Below, piece after piece: positions 33,027 through 43,830 of a stretch of DNA of 64,000 bases (its first letter is position 1; the number at the start of each line of letters is the position of its first letter). A program made the position numbers and the translations under genes. The stretch is from Periplaneta americana (taxonomy: Eukaryota > Arthropoda > Insecta > Blattodea > Blattidae). Location: the NCBI RefSeq assembly GCF_040183065.1, contig NC_091121.1, positions 38,105,287 through 38,169,286 on the forward strand. The letters are read 5' to 3'. The notes beneath the pieces are model-generated. The model saw only the letters and a program-made list of their open reading frames with translations, was not told where the DNA came from and did no database searches.

Positions 33027-33755
33027 GAGACGAGTCAAGTACCAGGACTACAAAACCGGTCACAAGAGTGCAGTAGCGACAACCTTTCTAGCAACGGAAC
33101 ATCACTTCTCGAGGCCGCTAAAGGAAACGATCCTAGGACTTTGTTAAAGCTACTATGTTCCGGTGCGGATGTAAACACTAGAGACGAACAGGGGTATACA
33201 GCATTTCATTGGGCAGCCAAAAATAGTAACTTCGAAGCCATGGAAATATTGTTCTCTCGTGGCGCAAATATTACAGCACGAAGCAATGAACTCTACAGCA
33301 ATTCACCCGCTCATTTGGCTGCAACAGAAGACAAACTTGACGTCTTAAAATGGCTGCTCGACAGAGGAATCCCTGTAGATTCGAGGAATGACATCGGCAG
33401 CACTCTATTGATTGATGCTGCCTGGTTTGGATTTGATAACTTAGTGAGACTCTTGATTCAATACGGAGCCAAACTAGACGAGGGAATGTACAACTGGGAC
33501 AACATTACTGCACTACATGCTGCTGTCATGAATGGAAATGTTGAGGTTATAAAAGTTTTGATTGGCAGCAATGCGGACATCAATGCCAAAAGTAGTATTA
33601 CCAAAAGAACACCTCTCCATTATGCATTTTGGAATGGTGATCAAGATATCATTAAATTCCTTATTGAAAAGGGTGCTGATGAGACTGCTGTTGATGTTGC
33701 GGGGAAAATTCCGCGAGATATAGTGCCAGACAGTGAAGTAATTCTAAATGAATGA
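33027..33755 (+). CDS. ankyrin-repeat protein, probable terminal exon (host gene)
   Basis: The frame is open from about 32931, but an acceptor (CCTGAATTTATTTCAG|GAG) at 33026 falls exactly on a codon boundary, and the frame upstream has no ATG. I therefore start at 33027. The 242-residue product has about six ankyrin repeats after a Ser/Asn-rich N-terminal stretch. Examples are GTSLLEAAKGNDPRTLLKLL, GYTAFHWAAKNSNFEAMEIL, NSPAHLAATEDKLDVLKWLL, ITALHAAVMNGNVEVIKVLI and TPLHYAFWNGDQDIIKFLIE. It ends GKIPRDIVPDSEVILNE* at 33755. Ankyrin stacks mediate protein binding; no enzymatic domain is seen. No AATAAA is visible close behind the stop. The acceptor is phase 0, matching the donor at 22907. No stops or frameshifts, so likely expressed. 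Partner and function unknown. Confidence 0.8.
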   Translation, partial: ETSQVPGLQNRSQECSSDNLSSNGTSLLEAAKGNDPRTLLKLLCSGADVNTRDEQGYTAFHWAAKNSNFEAMEILFSRGANITARSNELYSNSPAHLAATEDKLDVLKWLLDRGIPVDSRNDIGSTLLIDAAWFGFDNLVRLLIQYGAKLDEGMYNWDNITALHAAVMNGNVEVIKVLIGSNADINAKSSITKRTPLHYAFWNGDQDIIKFLIEKGADETAVDVAGKIPRDIVPDSEVILNE

Positions 33756-34067
33756 GTGGTTCCTGAGCCTGTAACTTTTAACTGTTTTAATTGTTGGAAT
33801 ATTGATTCATAAAGTCTTGATGTTCTTTGTTCTAACGTCTATACGTACGCAACAGTAGGCTATGTACTAGTATTGCTCATCGGAGTGACTGCTACCGCGG
33901 AGGAATCGGAGATAACTATTAAAGCTCTCCACCGGTGATCTCCGGTACTACCGTAGGTGGAACAGGGGATATACGGAGGGATGCGGTGGTTCGGAGCGAA
34001 GCGACAGTTAGCTCAAGGACGACCGACGCGTACGGACTGACGTGACGGTAGTTGTGAGTGGAATGAA
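33756..34067. other. 3' flank and GC-richer leader of a hAT remnant
   Basis: Presumed 3' UTR of the ankyrin exon, then from about 33855 (CAGTAGGCTATGTACTAG) a GC-richer stretch probably belonging to the hAT element whose BED finger starts at 34068. Confidence 0.35.
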
Positions 34068-34640
34068 ATGGCACCAAATCGGATAACCGTCGCATGGAAA
34101 TTCTTTAATTTAGTTGAAGGTAATAGTAAGGTGATACACTGTAAATTTTGTGAGCGAATTTACTCTAAGTGTGGTGGAACTTCGAATTTGTTAGACCATT
34201 TGAAGCGATCGCACAAACGCGAACTTGATGAAAGCGCCGACAAGAACAATTAAGGAAAACATTTGATACGATTTCTTTTTAAACTGTTTCAGTGCTATTG
34301 TTCCCAAAGGTCCAAGTATAGAAAGAAGTCTTGAAATTTCTCTAAAACGTAACTTTCGAGGCAATAAAAAACATATGGAATATTTAAAAAACAACTTGAG
34401 TTATATTTTACTGTTTAGACAACTTGGGTTATATTTTAATGTTTAGATTAAAGTACTGAGTTCAAGAATGGAACTAAAGAAAAATGTGGTAATAATATAA
34501 TTACAATTATCCTTAAGTTGATATACGCTTATATTTTTTATTACAGGAAAAGAGTGGCGCGTTTTAGAAGAGGCAGTTCAAATACTGACACCCTTTAACA
34601 CAATGACCACAATCCTACCCGGTGAAGAATCTGATTAAAT
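34068..34640 (+). pseudogene. BED-finger hAT transposase remnant
   Basis: ATG 34068 starts a 61-codon ORF: VAWKFFNLVEGNSKVIHCKF then CERIYSKCGGTSNLLDHLKR SH. Its C-x2-C...H-x5-H spacing is that of a BED zinc finger (W/F..F, C..C, L..HL...H). At about 34548-34638 another frame gives EWRVLEEAVQILTPFNTMTT, the 'eW..leea..iL.pF...T' block of hAT transposases. About 300 bp between them are non-coding or decayed, and the catalytic and dimerisation regions are missing. Confidence 0.75.
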
Positions 34641-35440
34641 TATTTTGGACAGTAAACTTTAACCCAATGATACCACACATTTTTGTTCCATTCTGAAACT
34701 CCCTTAATATATTTTACTTTAAACTAAACCGATTAGAATAATAATTTACAAAAACTGTTTGTGAATAAACGAGTATTTCCAGGAGAACGACAGTATAAAT
34801 GTTTACATTAGCGACTGAAAAGCTTTACTTCTGCGTTAGTTTTGTAGTTAAATTTAATGTTATTAATTTGATCAGTGACATAAAACTAATACGCCTTTCC
34901 ACATATAGAATGAATTTCAAAACTAGAAAAAAATCTGTTAGCTAACGTAGCACTTCAAGCAAAACAAAAAAACGAAGAAAGAGAGAGAGAGAGAAACATA
35001 AAAGAGACAATAAACAAGTCACAACTTATTTTAAAAGATACGCGGACGTCAGCGGACTCGAATCACTACCTGATCCGATTAAAGGAATGCTCAGCGGAAA
35101 GTGTATGCCTGCGCCACAGCACATATACAACCTGCGCTGCATCAATCGGAGGTAACCGGAAGACTCCGAATGAAAGCTCGCAAACAACTGCTCCGGAGAA
35201 AAACCTAATCATAAGCAGCAGTACTATGTACCTTGACGTTCTCAAGCACAGAATAATGTCTACTTTAAAAAGGAAATGAAATATCATACTGTAGAACTGT
35301 TTTTCTTTACATCCGTAAATGTAATGTGTTCTTATTTTCATTTCTGGCATGAAAAAGTTTACTCTGCATTACTCTGTGCTGTAGTTGGCCAATTCACAAT
35401 GGTGTCATAGAAAGACTTTGCCTCTTCACTTACACATTTG
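34641..35440. other. unassigned; may include the 3' end of the hAT remnant
   Basis: A GAGAGA run at 34980-34995. A GC-richer patch at 35040-35210 could be the other end of the hAT element (inverse of its leader, weakly: TACATAGTACTGCTGCT versus TATGTACTAGTATTGCT). Not firm. Confidence 0.3.
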
Positions 35441-35688
35441 AAGGGTACACGGGAATAACGATCAAGGTCCATTTTAGAAAGTTTCGAGAAAAACGAATTT
35501 TAAAGTTTAAGCACTTAATACTTTCTTATGTGTCTACTTAATAGAAATTGACGTAGTGGAATGTCAAGAACGATGGTTTCTTATTACTAGCTAGACCACA
35601 TGATAGTACTTCTTTTACACTATAAGATAGCATTATTAACTCAATTTCGATATTTGATGGACCTTGATCGTTTTTTCCGTGTACCCTT
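35441..35688. mobile_element. 248-bp MITE with ~33-bp TIRs
   Basis: The left arm AAGGGTACACGGGAATAACG continues ATCAAGGTCCAT (35441-35472). The right arm is its inverse (35656-35688) with two or three mismatches. The flanks share CATTTGA, a possible duplication. No ORF. Confidence 0.82.
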
Positions 35689-35689
35689 C

Positions 35690-37455
35690 ATTTGAGAACT
35701 TTTATGCGCGAATGTTGACTACAGTCAGTTTAGTGAAGAAAGGGCATATGTCCAGGTTATGTGCCCTTTCTGAAATAAACGTATTTATCTAACCTCCATA
35801 GCAACAAATGGAGTCGAGTTAGGAATGTGCCCTTTCTAAACTTCAGGGAACTGGGTAGTGATGCCTGTGCGATTAAAAAAATTCAGCACAAAAACTTAGT
35901 TCAATATTTCTATGCTTTTAGTGCTCAGAGTGGAATAAAAATTGCCATGTGATACAATCATTCTGAATTCAGTGGTATAAAAGACAACTAGTTAGTTTCG
36001 TATCCAAGTGCAAAATAAAGGCCCTAACTGATAACCTGTTTTCCCACTTTGCTAAGTGTACCTCATTCTTCAGGTGCACATTACTTGCTACTATCTTCAC
36101 TCATATACCTTGCATTTTTTTTAAGTTATATAGTAATGTGTATTGTAAATACTAAAGCAAAATTTAGTTAAATATTTCACCCCTAGTGAAACAGAAAAAT
36201 ATTGAACTTTATTTAACATTTTTTGCAATTTTTCGATGTATTTTTTTCTCGTGTTATATCTGCGATATTCTTAAACCCGTAGGTCTACTATGTAGTACAC
36301 AAGCTGCAGAAAACACTGTAAACATTTTATGTAAATTGATTAATTAGTTTCAGAGAAAAATGCACTTAAGTTTGAAAAATGTCAACTTATGGAAAACTAC
36401 ATTTAAAAAACAGAAGGATATATGAATTACATGCACAGTCAAATTTAAAGAGGTTATTTAAAGGTCTTACCTCCAGAAATGCCTCCCACAGTATTTATAT
36501 TGTTTTAAAGGGCAAGTTTTGTACTTTTTTAAAACACAAAATAAGGAATCGGATTTTTGACCTGTAATCACTACCTGATTCCCTTAATGCGGCTACCCCA
36601 ATACAGTATACTTTCAACAAAACATAAATTTTCACAAAAATGTGACTTGTGGCCTTTCTAAAATAAACGATTCAATTATTATGCTATTTCTACCACTACT
36701 ACCACTACCACCACTATTATATTTTTCTATTTTGTATAATAAGTCTAATGCTGTAGCCTACCTCATACTGTTTCATTTTCGTATTTCTTTGTATGAATAG
36801 CAGGCCTGGTTTCAACACGGCGGCCAGCGCTGTCTCTGCTTGATAATGATCAAAGAAACAGACATCTACTTCCCTTTGTATGTATTACTTATTCTGTACA
36901 TTGCACACGTTGTTATACATTCGACTACAGCTAATAGCTCTGACAGTGCACGATCCGCCACAGATCCAAGCTTGGCTCTGACTATTTCTCCGGGGCTCTT
37001 CTCCGAGAGGAAAAGTATTCTCCGACGTCACAACTCGGCCAGTTGGAAATGACTGTATTAGACGAATATCAAGCTTAAAACAAATTAAAAATGAAGTTAC
37101 GAGGAATAATTAAATTTCACTAACAATTTTTTTCAGTAGACCGAAACCGTATGTACTGTCTAAATAAAGTAAGTGTGTTATACTACTTTTCTTATTTTAG
37201 ACAGGCAGGCAGCCAGACAGAGACAGATTTATTCAGCAATATTATATATACAGATGCACTACACTATCAAAATTTGCTCTTAAATCCAATGTACGGTCTT
37301 TTGACCGTAAGTGCTTTACAAAACAAGTCCTACTTCGTAGGTTTCACTCCCCTTACCTATGATTAAATCCAATCAGTTTAAAAAAAAAACAGATTAATAT
37401 GAAAATGGAACAAATATAACACATAATACATACCTAACCTAACATACAAACAGAC
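35690..37455. other. long unassigned stretch
   Basis: No coding region supported. Three variants of a TGTGCCCTTTCTRAAATAAACG-like motif (about 35758, 35829, 36650) hint at an old dispersed repeat. Confidence 0.35.
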
Positions 37456-38257
37456 ATAAAAGTGTATAATTCAAAAGTTGTCATTATTCCTTCGTTAGTC
37501 CTCATCATAAACTTCAACAGCTCAAGTTCTAATCTGTCTTCTCTTCAAGAGGAGCAATCCAGTCAGTCTTTTGTTCGTATTCTCTATTCCCCACGAGGTC
37601 AAGACATGCAAGCGAACCCCTACTCAGACTTCGCATCGAGAGTGATAGAAAAAAAATGTTATGTTTTATTTAACGACACTCCCAACAGCCGAGGTTATAT
37701 CAGCGTCGCCGCTGTGTCGGAATTTTGTCCCGCAGGAGTTCTTTTACATGCCAGTAAATCTACTGACATTAGTTTGCCACAATTAAGCACACTTAAATGC
37801 CATCGATCTGGCCCGGGATCGAACCCGCAACCTCGGGCATAGAAGGCCAGCGCTATACCAACTCCACCAACCAGGCCGACTTCTCGAGAGTGATAGATAT
37901 TTTCTACGGATAAGTTCTGTTTTTTCACAATGGGCTAGAATGTGTGTCCAAGAACCCTTCTCCACACACAATGGACAGATGCAATTCTATGGAGTCGACG
38001 CAATGATAGAAAGAAACTGGACCAAAGAAAACCAACAACAGAGACATACAATCACCAGATACGCGATCCATGGATTCCACCACAAGATCTGTGCAACGAC
38101 AAGAGTCCATAGCCCAGAGGAGAACTGCGTGTGTAGTTTGTGCAACGACAAATGTGACAGATATCATGTCCTGAAGTGCAAGAGCAGAAAAAAAACACTA
38201 TCCGAATACAGCAAAGATTGAACAATTTTCAAACACAAATACTCAATCGAGTGAACC
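37456..38257 (+). pseudogene. LINE C-terminal region with Cys/His cluster, split by a SINE
   Basis: The reading before the SINE ends SFVRILYSPRGQDMQANPYS. After it, from 37920, an ORF runs FSQWARMCVQEPFSTHNGQM, then RHTITRYAIHGFHHKICATT and ENCVCSLCNDKCDRYHVLKC, to a stop at 38221. C-x-C-x2-C...C...YH-x3-C is a putative zinc-binding tail like those closing some LINE ORF2s. The element ends in (ATT)n at 38257. The exact family is not recognised. Confidence 0.5.
37650..37883 (-). mobile_element. SINE family A copy with 14-bp TSD
   Basis: TCGAGAGTGATAGA is repeated exactly at 37636-37649 and 37884-37897. The body matches the other family-A copies with several substitutions. Confidence 0.93.

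Positions 38258-38319
<62 letters not shown>
38257..38319. repeat. (ATT)n microsatellite (LINE tail)
   Basis: 21 units directly after the LINE 3' end. Confidence 0.92.
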
Positions 38320-38439
38320 GGACAGATGCGCTCTTCTTCTTCGGTGACAATTTTATTACCCTTCCATTCCCCCAATCTTAGCAACGCTAAACTTGCTCTA
38401 CTATCTTTGCTACAAGAATTTATGTAGTCACATAAAGCA

Positions 38440-39270
38440 TGAGGTCTGAGGGCAGGGCATAATTGCGTCCCACGGTCAGATAAGATGCAGCAGGTAAAAA
38501 AGGGTCCCTGTTTTGTAGGCATAGTTGCGCCCCGTTCCCATCAGGTAGTGAAAAGGGGCATGGCATAGTTGCGCCCCAATGAAATAGGTAGAATACGGAA
38601 ACTTGAGCCTCGTGATCAACCAACCTCATTGATTTCTTGTTCGATTTAATATTTATTATCGATACCGTTAAAATGAACACCATGAAGTTGGCAGTACTTT
38701 ATTAACTGACATATTCAAATGAATGAGCCGTTGGAATATGGGGCCTTAGCAGTCTTGACATTTTATTAGTGATTTTCACACAGTCTGTGGCGTATAGTGA
38801 GGTTAATTTAAAGTTTAGTGAAAAGGTTGAAGACTTAATAATTCACAATGGTTCTAAGTTTCAATTTTCGAAACTTGTACCATAGGGTTAAGATATCGAT
38901 GTACAAACAAAAAATGCAGTTCATTTATTGTGTGTGGTCGATAAAAAAGCGTTATTTTAAATAGAAAAATTGATCACATGCTAGGCCTATCTGATTTCAA
39001 TGCAGCTATCACTGTAATATTTTTAAGTAATTTTTTTATATTGACAATCACTTTCGTGTGTACTATGCCTATCGGGGCGCAACTATGCCATATCCATTCT
39101 GCTACCTGATTTCTTCGGGGCGCAACTATGCCATGTCCATTCTGCTACAGGATTTCTTCGGGGCGTAACTATGCCATGTCCCTTCTGCTACCTGATTTCT
39201 TCGGGGCGCAATTATGCCATGCCTAGGCCTCCCTATTGACCGCGGGGCTCAACTATGCCATATCGGAGGT
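38440..39270. mobile_element. long-inverted-repeat element with GGGGCGCAACTATGCC arrays
   Basis: The left arm has GGCATAGTTGCGCCCC-type motifs at about 38454, 38519 and 38560. The right arm has the inverse GGGGCGCAACTATGCC (variants) at 39074, 39117, 39161, 39204 and 39245. In the right arm the first four are spaced 43-44 bp, with CATTCTGCTACCTGATTTCT between. About 480 bp of AT-rich sequence separates the arms. Probably a foldback-like DNA element; no ORF. Confidence 0.7.
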
Positions 39271-39347
39271 CTGATTGTAAATATAGTGAGGATTTTTCCG
39301 AACATTGGAGCTCAATCTCTTGCCTCTCGATATCAATTCTTATTTAA

Positions 39348-39683
39348 GGTAACCCACGAGTGAAACATGCAATATCACAAAAGAAAAAAATTCCACAAGT
39401 CAAATTAATAACATTACACAAAACCGTGATAGCAAATTAAAAAACCATATGTATGGGGGATGTCCTGACCAAAAATCAAAACATTTCAAATAAAATTACA
39501 ACGCAGGAGGCAATTTGTAGCGTAGTTATAAAAATAGTAAATATTTTATTACTCAGAAACTATTTGCCCTAGGAGGATGAAACTTTGTCAGTTTTTTATT
39601 GCAATCAATGAATATGTGTGGTAAAAATTTCATAAGGATTGACTGAATAGTTTCGGATTTACAAATTTCAATCATGGGTTACT
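39348..39683. mobile_element. 336-bp TTAA-flanked MITE candidate
   Basis: TTAA at 39344-39347 and 39684-39687. Ends GGTAACCCACGAG and inverse ATGGGTTACT. No ORF. The short TIR makes this a candidate only. Confidence 0.6.
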
Positions 39684-40089
39684 TTAACATACAGAGTTTT
39701 AACGATATGAAGTTCCACAATTGCTCCTGCTACGTTATACGGCAGTGAAATGTGGATAACTATTAAAAAAGCAACGTCAGTTTTCTGTAAGTTGGATCAA
39801 CCTATAGGGTAGAACAATTTTAGTGAAGCCTGGACATAAAAAGTATGTAAGTGCCAATATCGTTAACAATTAGTTTTTCCAAAGAAAATACGTCCCTGGC
39901 ATAATCCACTGAGAAAAATAATAAGTCCCACTGTAATTTTGTTTAGGCCCTACCTTGTCCCACAGATACGTAAAACGCATGATATTACATTACTAGTCTC
40001 ACAAGAAAGTTCTGTTTTCTACAGTTTCTCTCTTTTGCATTATTTACAGCCTTTTTATGTCCAGTTCTCATTTTTGTAATAATACAAGA

Positions 40090-40430
40090 CAGTACAAAAC
40101 CTTACTCCTAATGGCACCGTTTGGTGCAAAAGAAATACATGAAGGCAATTTTATGTCAATATTTAATGTTCAAAGACAGACTTATCATTTAATTAGAAAT
40201 CTCCTTCCTGTTGAGAGTAAAAATTCTCAGTTCTTACAAATATATTTTGTTTCAGACGCTGGCCAATTGTCTGTTAGATCTACTATAGTACCTACCAAGC
40301 TTAAAAGTAGAATTGACTGAACAACTTCAAAAAGTATTGCATGATAATATTAGTTACATCCATAACTTTAAATACAACTGCGAAAATAATTCAGCAGCAA
40401 ACGACTTGCGACTTATAATGAGTTAATTAT
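40090..40430 (+). pseudogene. Helitron Rep/helicase fragment
   Basis: The ORF contains APFGAKEIHEGNFMSIFNVQ, then RQTYHLIRNLLPVESKNSQF and LQIYFVSD. It breaks at 40318 and continues in another frame as LTEQLQKVLHDNISYIHNFK. 'FkvqGqiYH..gsLlP.....fLQIYF...' followed by 'ileqLq.~lhe.N.yi..Fk' is the Helitron-like N-terminal block upstream of the HUH nuclease. The nuclease and helicase domains are not found. Confidence 0.78.
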
Positions 40431-40713
40431 TCACTAAATAACAACAAAGCCGTATTTTAATAGATTTAAGTAAATTATATTTATTTGTAACGACCCTCCC
40501 AATCTATGAGAAACGTGCAGGATCTCTATCTAGCTCTTTAGCCGCTATTGTACATCTTGGAAGGTGAATTATACAGGGACATCATTTTATTTTTACTTCA
40601 ATTTTTATTGTACCTGAGTTTTTTAATGTACTTCACTCCCACCCCTTCTACTAATGAAGTTCCAACTCCACACAGAGCCAAGACCGCAGATAGTAAGCAG
40701 TACTGAGTTACTG

Positions 40714-40800
40714 AGTATAGTACGTTCCAGAAATATGTTCGCGTTTTCCAGTGACGAAAGAGCTTTCAATATTGAATCATATTTTCGCACAGGTACTGTC
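40714..40800 (+). pseudogene. possible transposase-type HTH fragment
   Basis: MFAFSSDERAFNIESYFRTG resembles 'MFsf.eRvfIvesYFrt.S' at the start of DUF4817-like mobile-element proteins. Very short. Confidence 0.4.
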
Positions 40801-41849
40801 CGTTTGCCTACGTCGCATCCCGATTTTCCCCACCTGCTTCTGCTCGCCCCTCTGTAAAAGCTGGGTTGTCTTAGCTCTTTTCTGAAAACATTAATTTCTC
40901 TTGGGAATTGGGCGTTTACGTAATATTATACAGCTGTTTAATTTAACTTAAATAAAAGGGTCTCGTTAAGTAATTAACTGTCACGTGATTTCCTCCCTTT
41001 CTACAATCCTGCGGCATAACCACTTGGACGGACAATAGATAGCATGTCTGAGTAATTTTATATTTTCGGGTCGGGCAGAAGTGAAGATTGAATTTACAGT
41101 ACGTAGAGTAGGTACAGAATTATTTCAACATGAGTTACTAGTACGAAGGACGAAACTGGCAATTGGAATTAGATGCAATAGTCTATAGTGCGATAATATG
41201 CACAAAACAACTGAAGCCTGTATCGAAATGAACGGCCACCATTTTCAAAATTGTGTTTAAATATTCATATTATGATTATTTTTCAATTTAACTTCTTTCT
41301 CTATATTGTACGCTAATGTGCTGTAGACAGTACAATATACACCGCATAATGAATACGTTCGCATGGATAACTCACTTCATGAGTAAAAACACTTATTCTT
41401 AATACAGTACTGTACTTTGATTAAAGAAAAACCTAATGAAAATTATCAAACTCAAAATCGCGATATTTCCTAGTTTACGTAAATGGATGAACTACTTTTC
41501 TTCCTTCCTATACCTAGTAGAGTGATTTGTGTTTTACGCCAGTATCATCGAACTCCAGTCTTGGAGGGGGAAGCAAGCGGTGTTTCCGGTTCTCTAAAGG
41601 TATAGACAGGTTAATATTAAAAATGTTAGTAAAAATAAAATGATGTCCCTGTACAACACCGCATGATGACGATTAATGGAGCAATAGTATAATAACGGTA
41701 GGGGAAACGGAACAACGTCTCAAAAACATAACACCAAACATTGCCTTTGTCCACCACAAATGTCACTTGAAATGTAATGGATGGTACCCGTTTACCAACA
41801 TTGGAAATTACAGAGCTCTTTTTAATTGGAAGTATTATCTCAATTGTCC
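40801..41849. other. unassigned spacer
   Basis: Nothing recognised. Confidence 0.35.
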
Positions 41850-42065
41850 CGCACCATAGCGTCGTGGTCTAAGCAATCACGCATGGATTCGCTTTAGGAA
41901 TAAGGGCTGGTTCGAGTCCTGGTGGGGAAGGAATTTTCTCATGAAATTTCGGCCAATCTATGGAATCGGTGCTCATACAGCATCGTGGTGAATTTGGGGA
42001 GTTAAGATTGATGGATAGATACTGAAATCACATTATGGGAACCAGCTATAACGATTGGCGGGTAT
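41850..42065 (+). mobile_element. tRNA-derived SINE, family G
   Basis: Head CACCATAGCGTCGTGGTCTA (A-box-like GTGGTCTAAGC) with B box GGTTCGAGTCC at 41911. The body holds AAATTTCGGCCAATCTATGG...TGGGAACCAGCTATAACGAT. It looks like a tRNA gene in its first 80 bp, but lacks a closing acceptor stem. Confidence 0.65.
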
Positions 42066-42190
42066 CATCGTGTTAACTACAAAATACCCCCATTTCTTTT
42101 GGACGATCGTTTATCTCTGTTGAGAAATGTGGACGTGAGGTCAGCAGCCGGCTGATCGGTCTTGGTCTTTCGTGGGTCGTCGCGCCACGG

Positions 42191-42261
<71 letters not shown>

Positions 42262-42306
42262 GAACATCACTATCATTATTATTATCATAATTATCATTAT
42301 CTTAAG

Positions 42307-42541
42307 CCACTGGCGTAGCTCGATCGGTTAAGACGCCGCTCGGGCGTGGGTTCGATTCCTGCTTGAGCTGATTGCCTGGTTGGGTTTTTTCTAAGGTTTT
42401 CTCCCACTGTACGGCAAATGTCATGTAATCTATGGCGAATCCTCGGCTTCATTCGCCAAATACCATCTCGCTATCATTAATCCCATGGAGGTTAAAGAAC
42501 ATAGCAGTTGATAGAGCATCGTTAAATAACCAATTGAAAAG

Positions 42542-42542
<1 letters not shown>
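42307..42542 (+). mobile_element. SINE family B, array unit 1
   Basis: A box TAGCTCGATCGGTTAAG, B box GGTTCGATTCC. Ends GTTAAATAACCAATTGAAAA. Confidence 0.92.
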
Positions 42543-42601
<59 letters not shown>

Positions 42602-42632
42602 CATCATTATCATAATTATCATTATCTTAAGC

Positions 42633-42870
42633 CACTGGCGTACCTCGGTCGGTTAAGGCACCGCTCGGGCGTGGGTTCGATTCCTGCTTGGGCTGATTGC
42701 CTGTTTGGGTTTTTTCCAAGGTTTTCTCCCACTGTACGGCAAATGTCATGTAATCTATGGCGAATCCTCGGCTTCATTCGCCAAATACCATCTCGCTATC
42801 ATTAATCCCATGGAGGAGGTTAAAGAACATAGCAGTTGATAGAGCATCGTTAAATAACCAATTGAAAAGC
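42633..42870 (+). mobile_element. SINE family B, array unit 2
   Basis: Differs from unit 1 by TACCTCGGTCGG in the A box and an extra GGA (GGAGGAGG) near 42812. Confidence 0.92.
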
Positions 42871-42931
42871 ATTATTATTATTATTATTATTATTATCATC
42901 ATCATTATTATCATAATTATCATTATCTTAA

Positions 42932-43169
42932 GCCACTGGCGTTCCTCGGTCGGTTAAGGCACCGCTCGGGCGTGGGTTCAATTCCTGCTTGGGCTGATTG
43001 CCTGTTTGGGTTTTTTCCAAGGTTTTCTCCCACTGTACGGCAAATGTCAGGTAATCTATGGCGAATCCTCGGCTTCATTCGCTAAATACCATCTCGCTAT
43101 CGCTAATCCCATGGAGGTTAAAGAACCTAGCAGTTGATAGAGCATCGTTAAATAACCAGTTGAAAAGCA
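42932..43169 (+). mobile_element. SINE family B, array unit 3
   Basis: A box TTCCTCGGTCGG and B box GGTTCAATTCC, both mutated. Confidence 0.92.
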
Positions 43170-43178
43170 TTATTTATA

Positions 43179-43214
<36 letters not shown>

Positions 43215-43253
43215 CACTATCATTATTATTATCATAATTATCATTATCGTAAG

Positions 43254-43490
43254 CCACTGGCGTAGCTCGGTCGGTTAAGGCGCCGCTCGGGCGTGGGTTC
43301 GATTCCTGCTTGGGGTCATTGCCTGGTTGGGTTTTTTCCAAGGTTTTCTCCCACCATACGGCAAATGTCAGTTAATCTATGACGAATCCTCGGCTTCATT
43401 CGCTAAATACCATCTCCCTGTCGCTAATCCCATTGAGGTTAAAGAACCTAGCAATTGATAGAGCGTCGTTAAATAACCAATTGAAAAGCA
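43254..43490 (+). mobile_element. SINE family B, array unit 4
   Basis: Intact promoter boxes (TAGCTCGGTCGG, GGTTCGATTCC), with GGGGTCATTG in place of GGGCTGATTG. Confidence 0.92.
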
Positions 43491-43548
43491 TCATTATTAT
43501 TATTATTATTATTATCACTCATTATTATCATAATTATCATTATCGTAA

Positions 43549-43776
43549 GCCACTAGCATAGCTCGGTCGGTTAAGGCGCCGCTCAGGCGTGGTTCGATTC
43601 CTGCTTGGGCTGATTACCTGATATTTGCAAGGTTCTCCCCACCGTACGACAAATGTCAGGTAATCTATGGCGAATCCTCGGATTCATTCGCTAAATACCA
43701 TCTCGCTATCGCTAATCCCATGGAAGTTAAAGAACCTGGCAGCTGATAGAGCATCGTTAAATAACCAATTGAAAAG

Positions 43777-43778
<2 letters not shown>
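43549..43778 (+). mobile_element. SINE family B, array unit 5
   Basis: Most diverged unit, with a deletion in the TTGGGTTTTTTCC segment (ACCTGATATTTGCAAGG). Followed by (ATT)n to 43827. Confidence 0.9.
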
Positions 43779-43828
<50 letters not shown>

Positions 43829-43830
43829 TT

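Larger units (their letters stand above)
42190..43830 (+). repeat. tandem array of five family-B SINEs with ATT spacers
   Basis: Five head-to-tail copies of a ~235-bp tRNA-derived SINE, each followed by (ATT)n and by a linker TTATCATAATTATCATTATC just before the next CCACTGGCG head. Unit starts: about 42307, 42633, 42932, 43254 and 43549 (spacing 326, 299, 322, 295). The linker also precedes the first unit, after a longer (ATT)n at 42192-42260. Tandem amplification of linker+SINE+tail by unequal exchange is inferred. Confidence 0.92.

Noticed and set aside
33855..35235. Full-length hAT element with TIRs around the BED-finger ORF
   Set aside because: The proposed ends match only weakly and no 8-bp duplication was found, so only the protein remnants are annotated.
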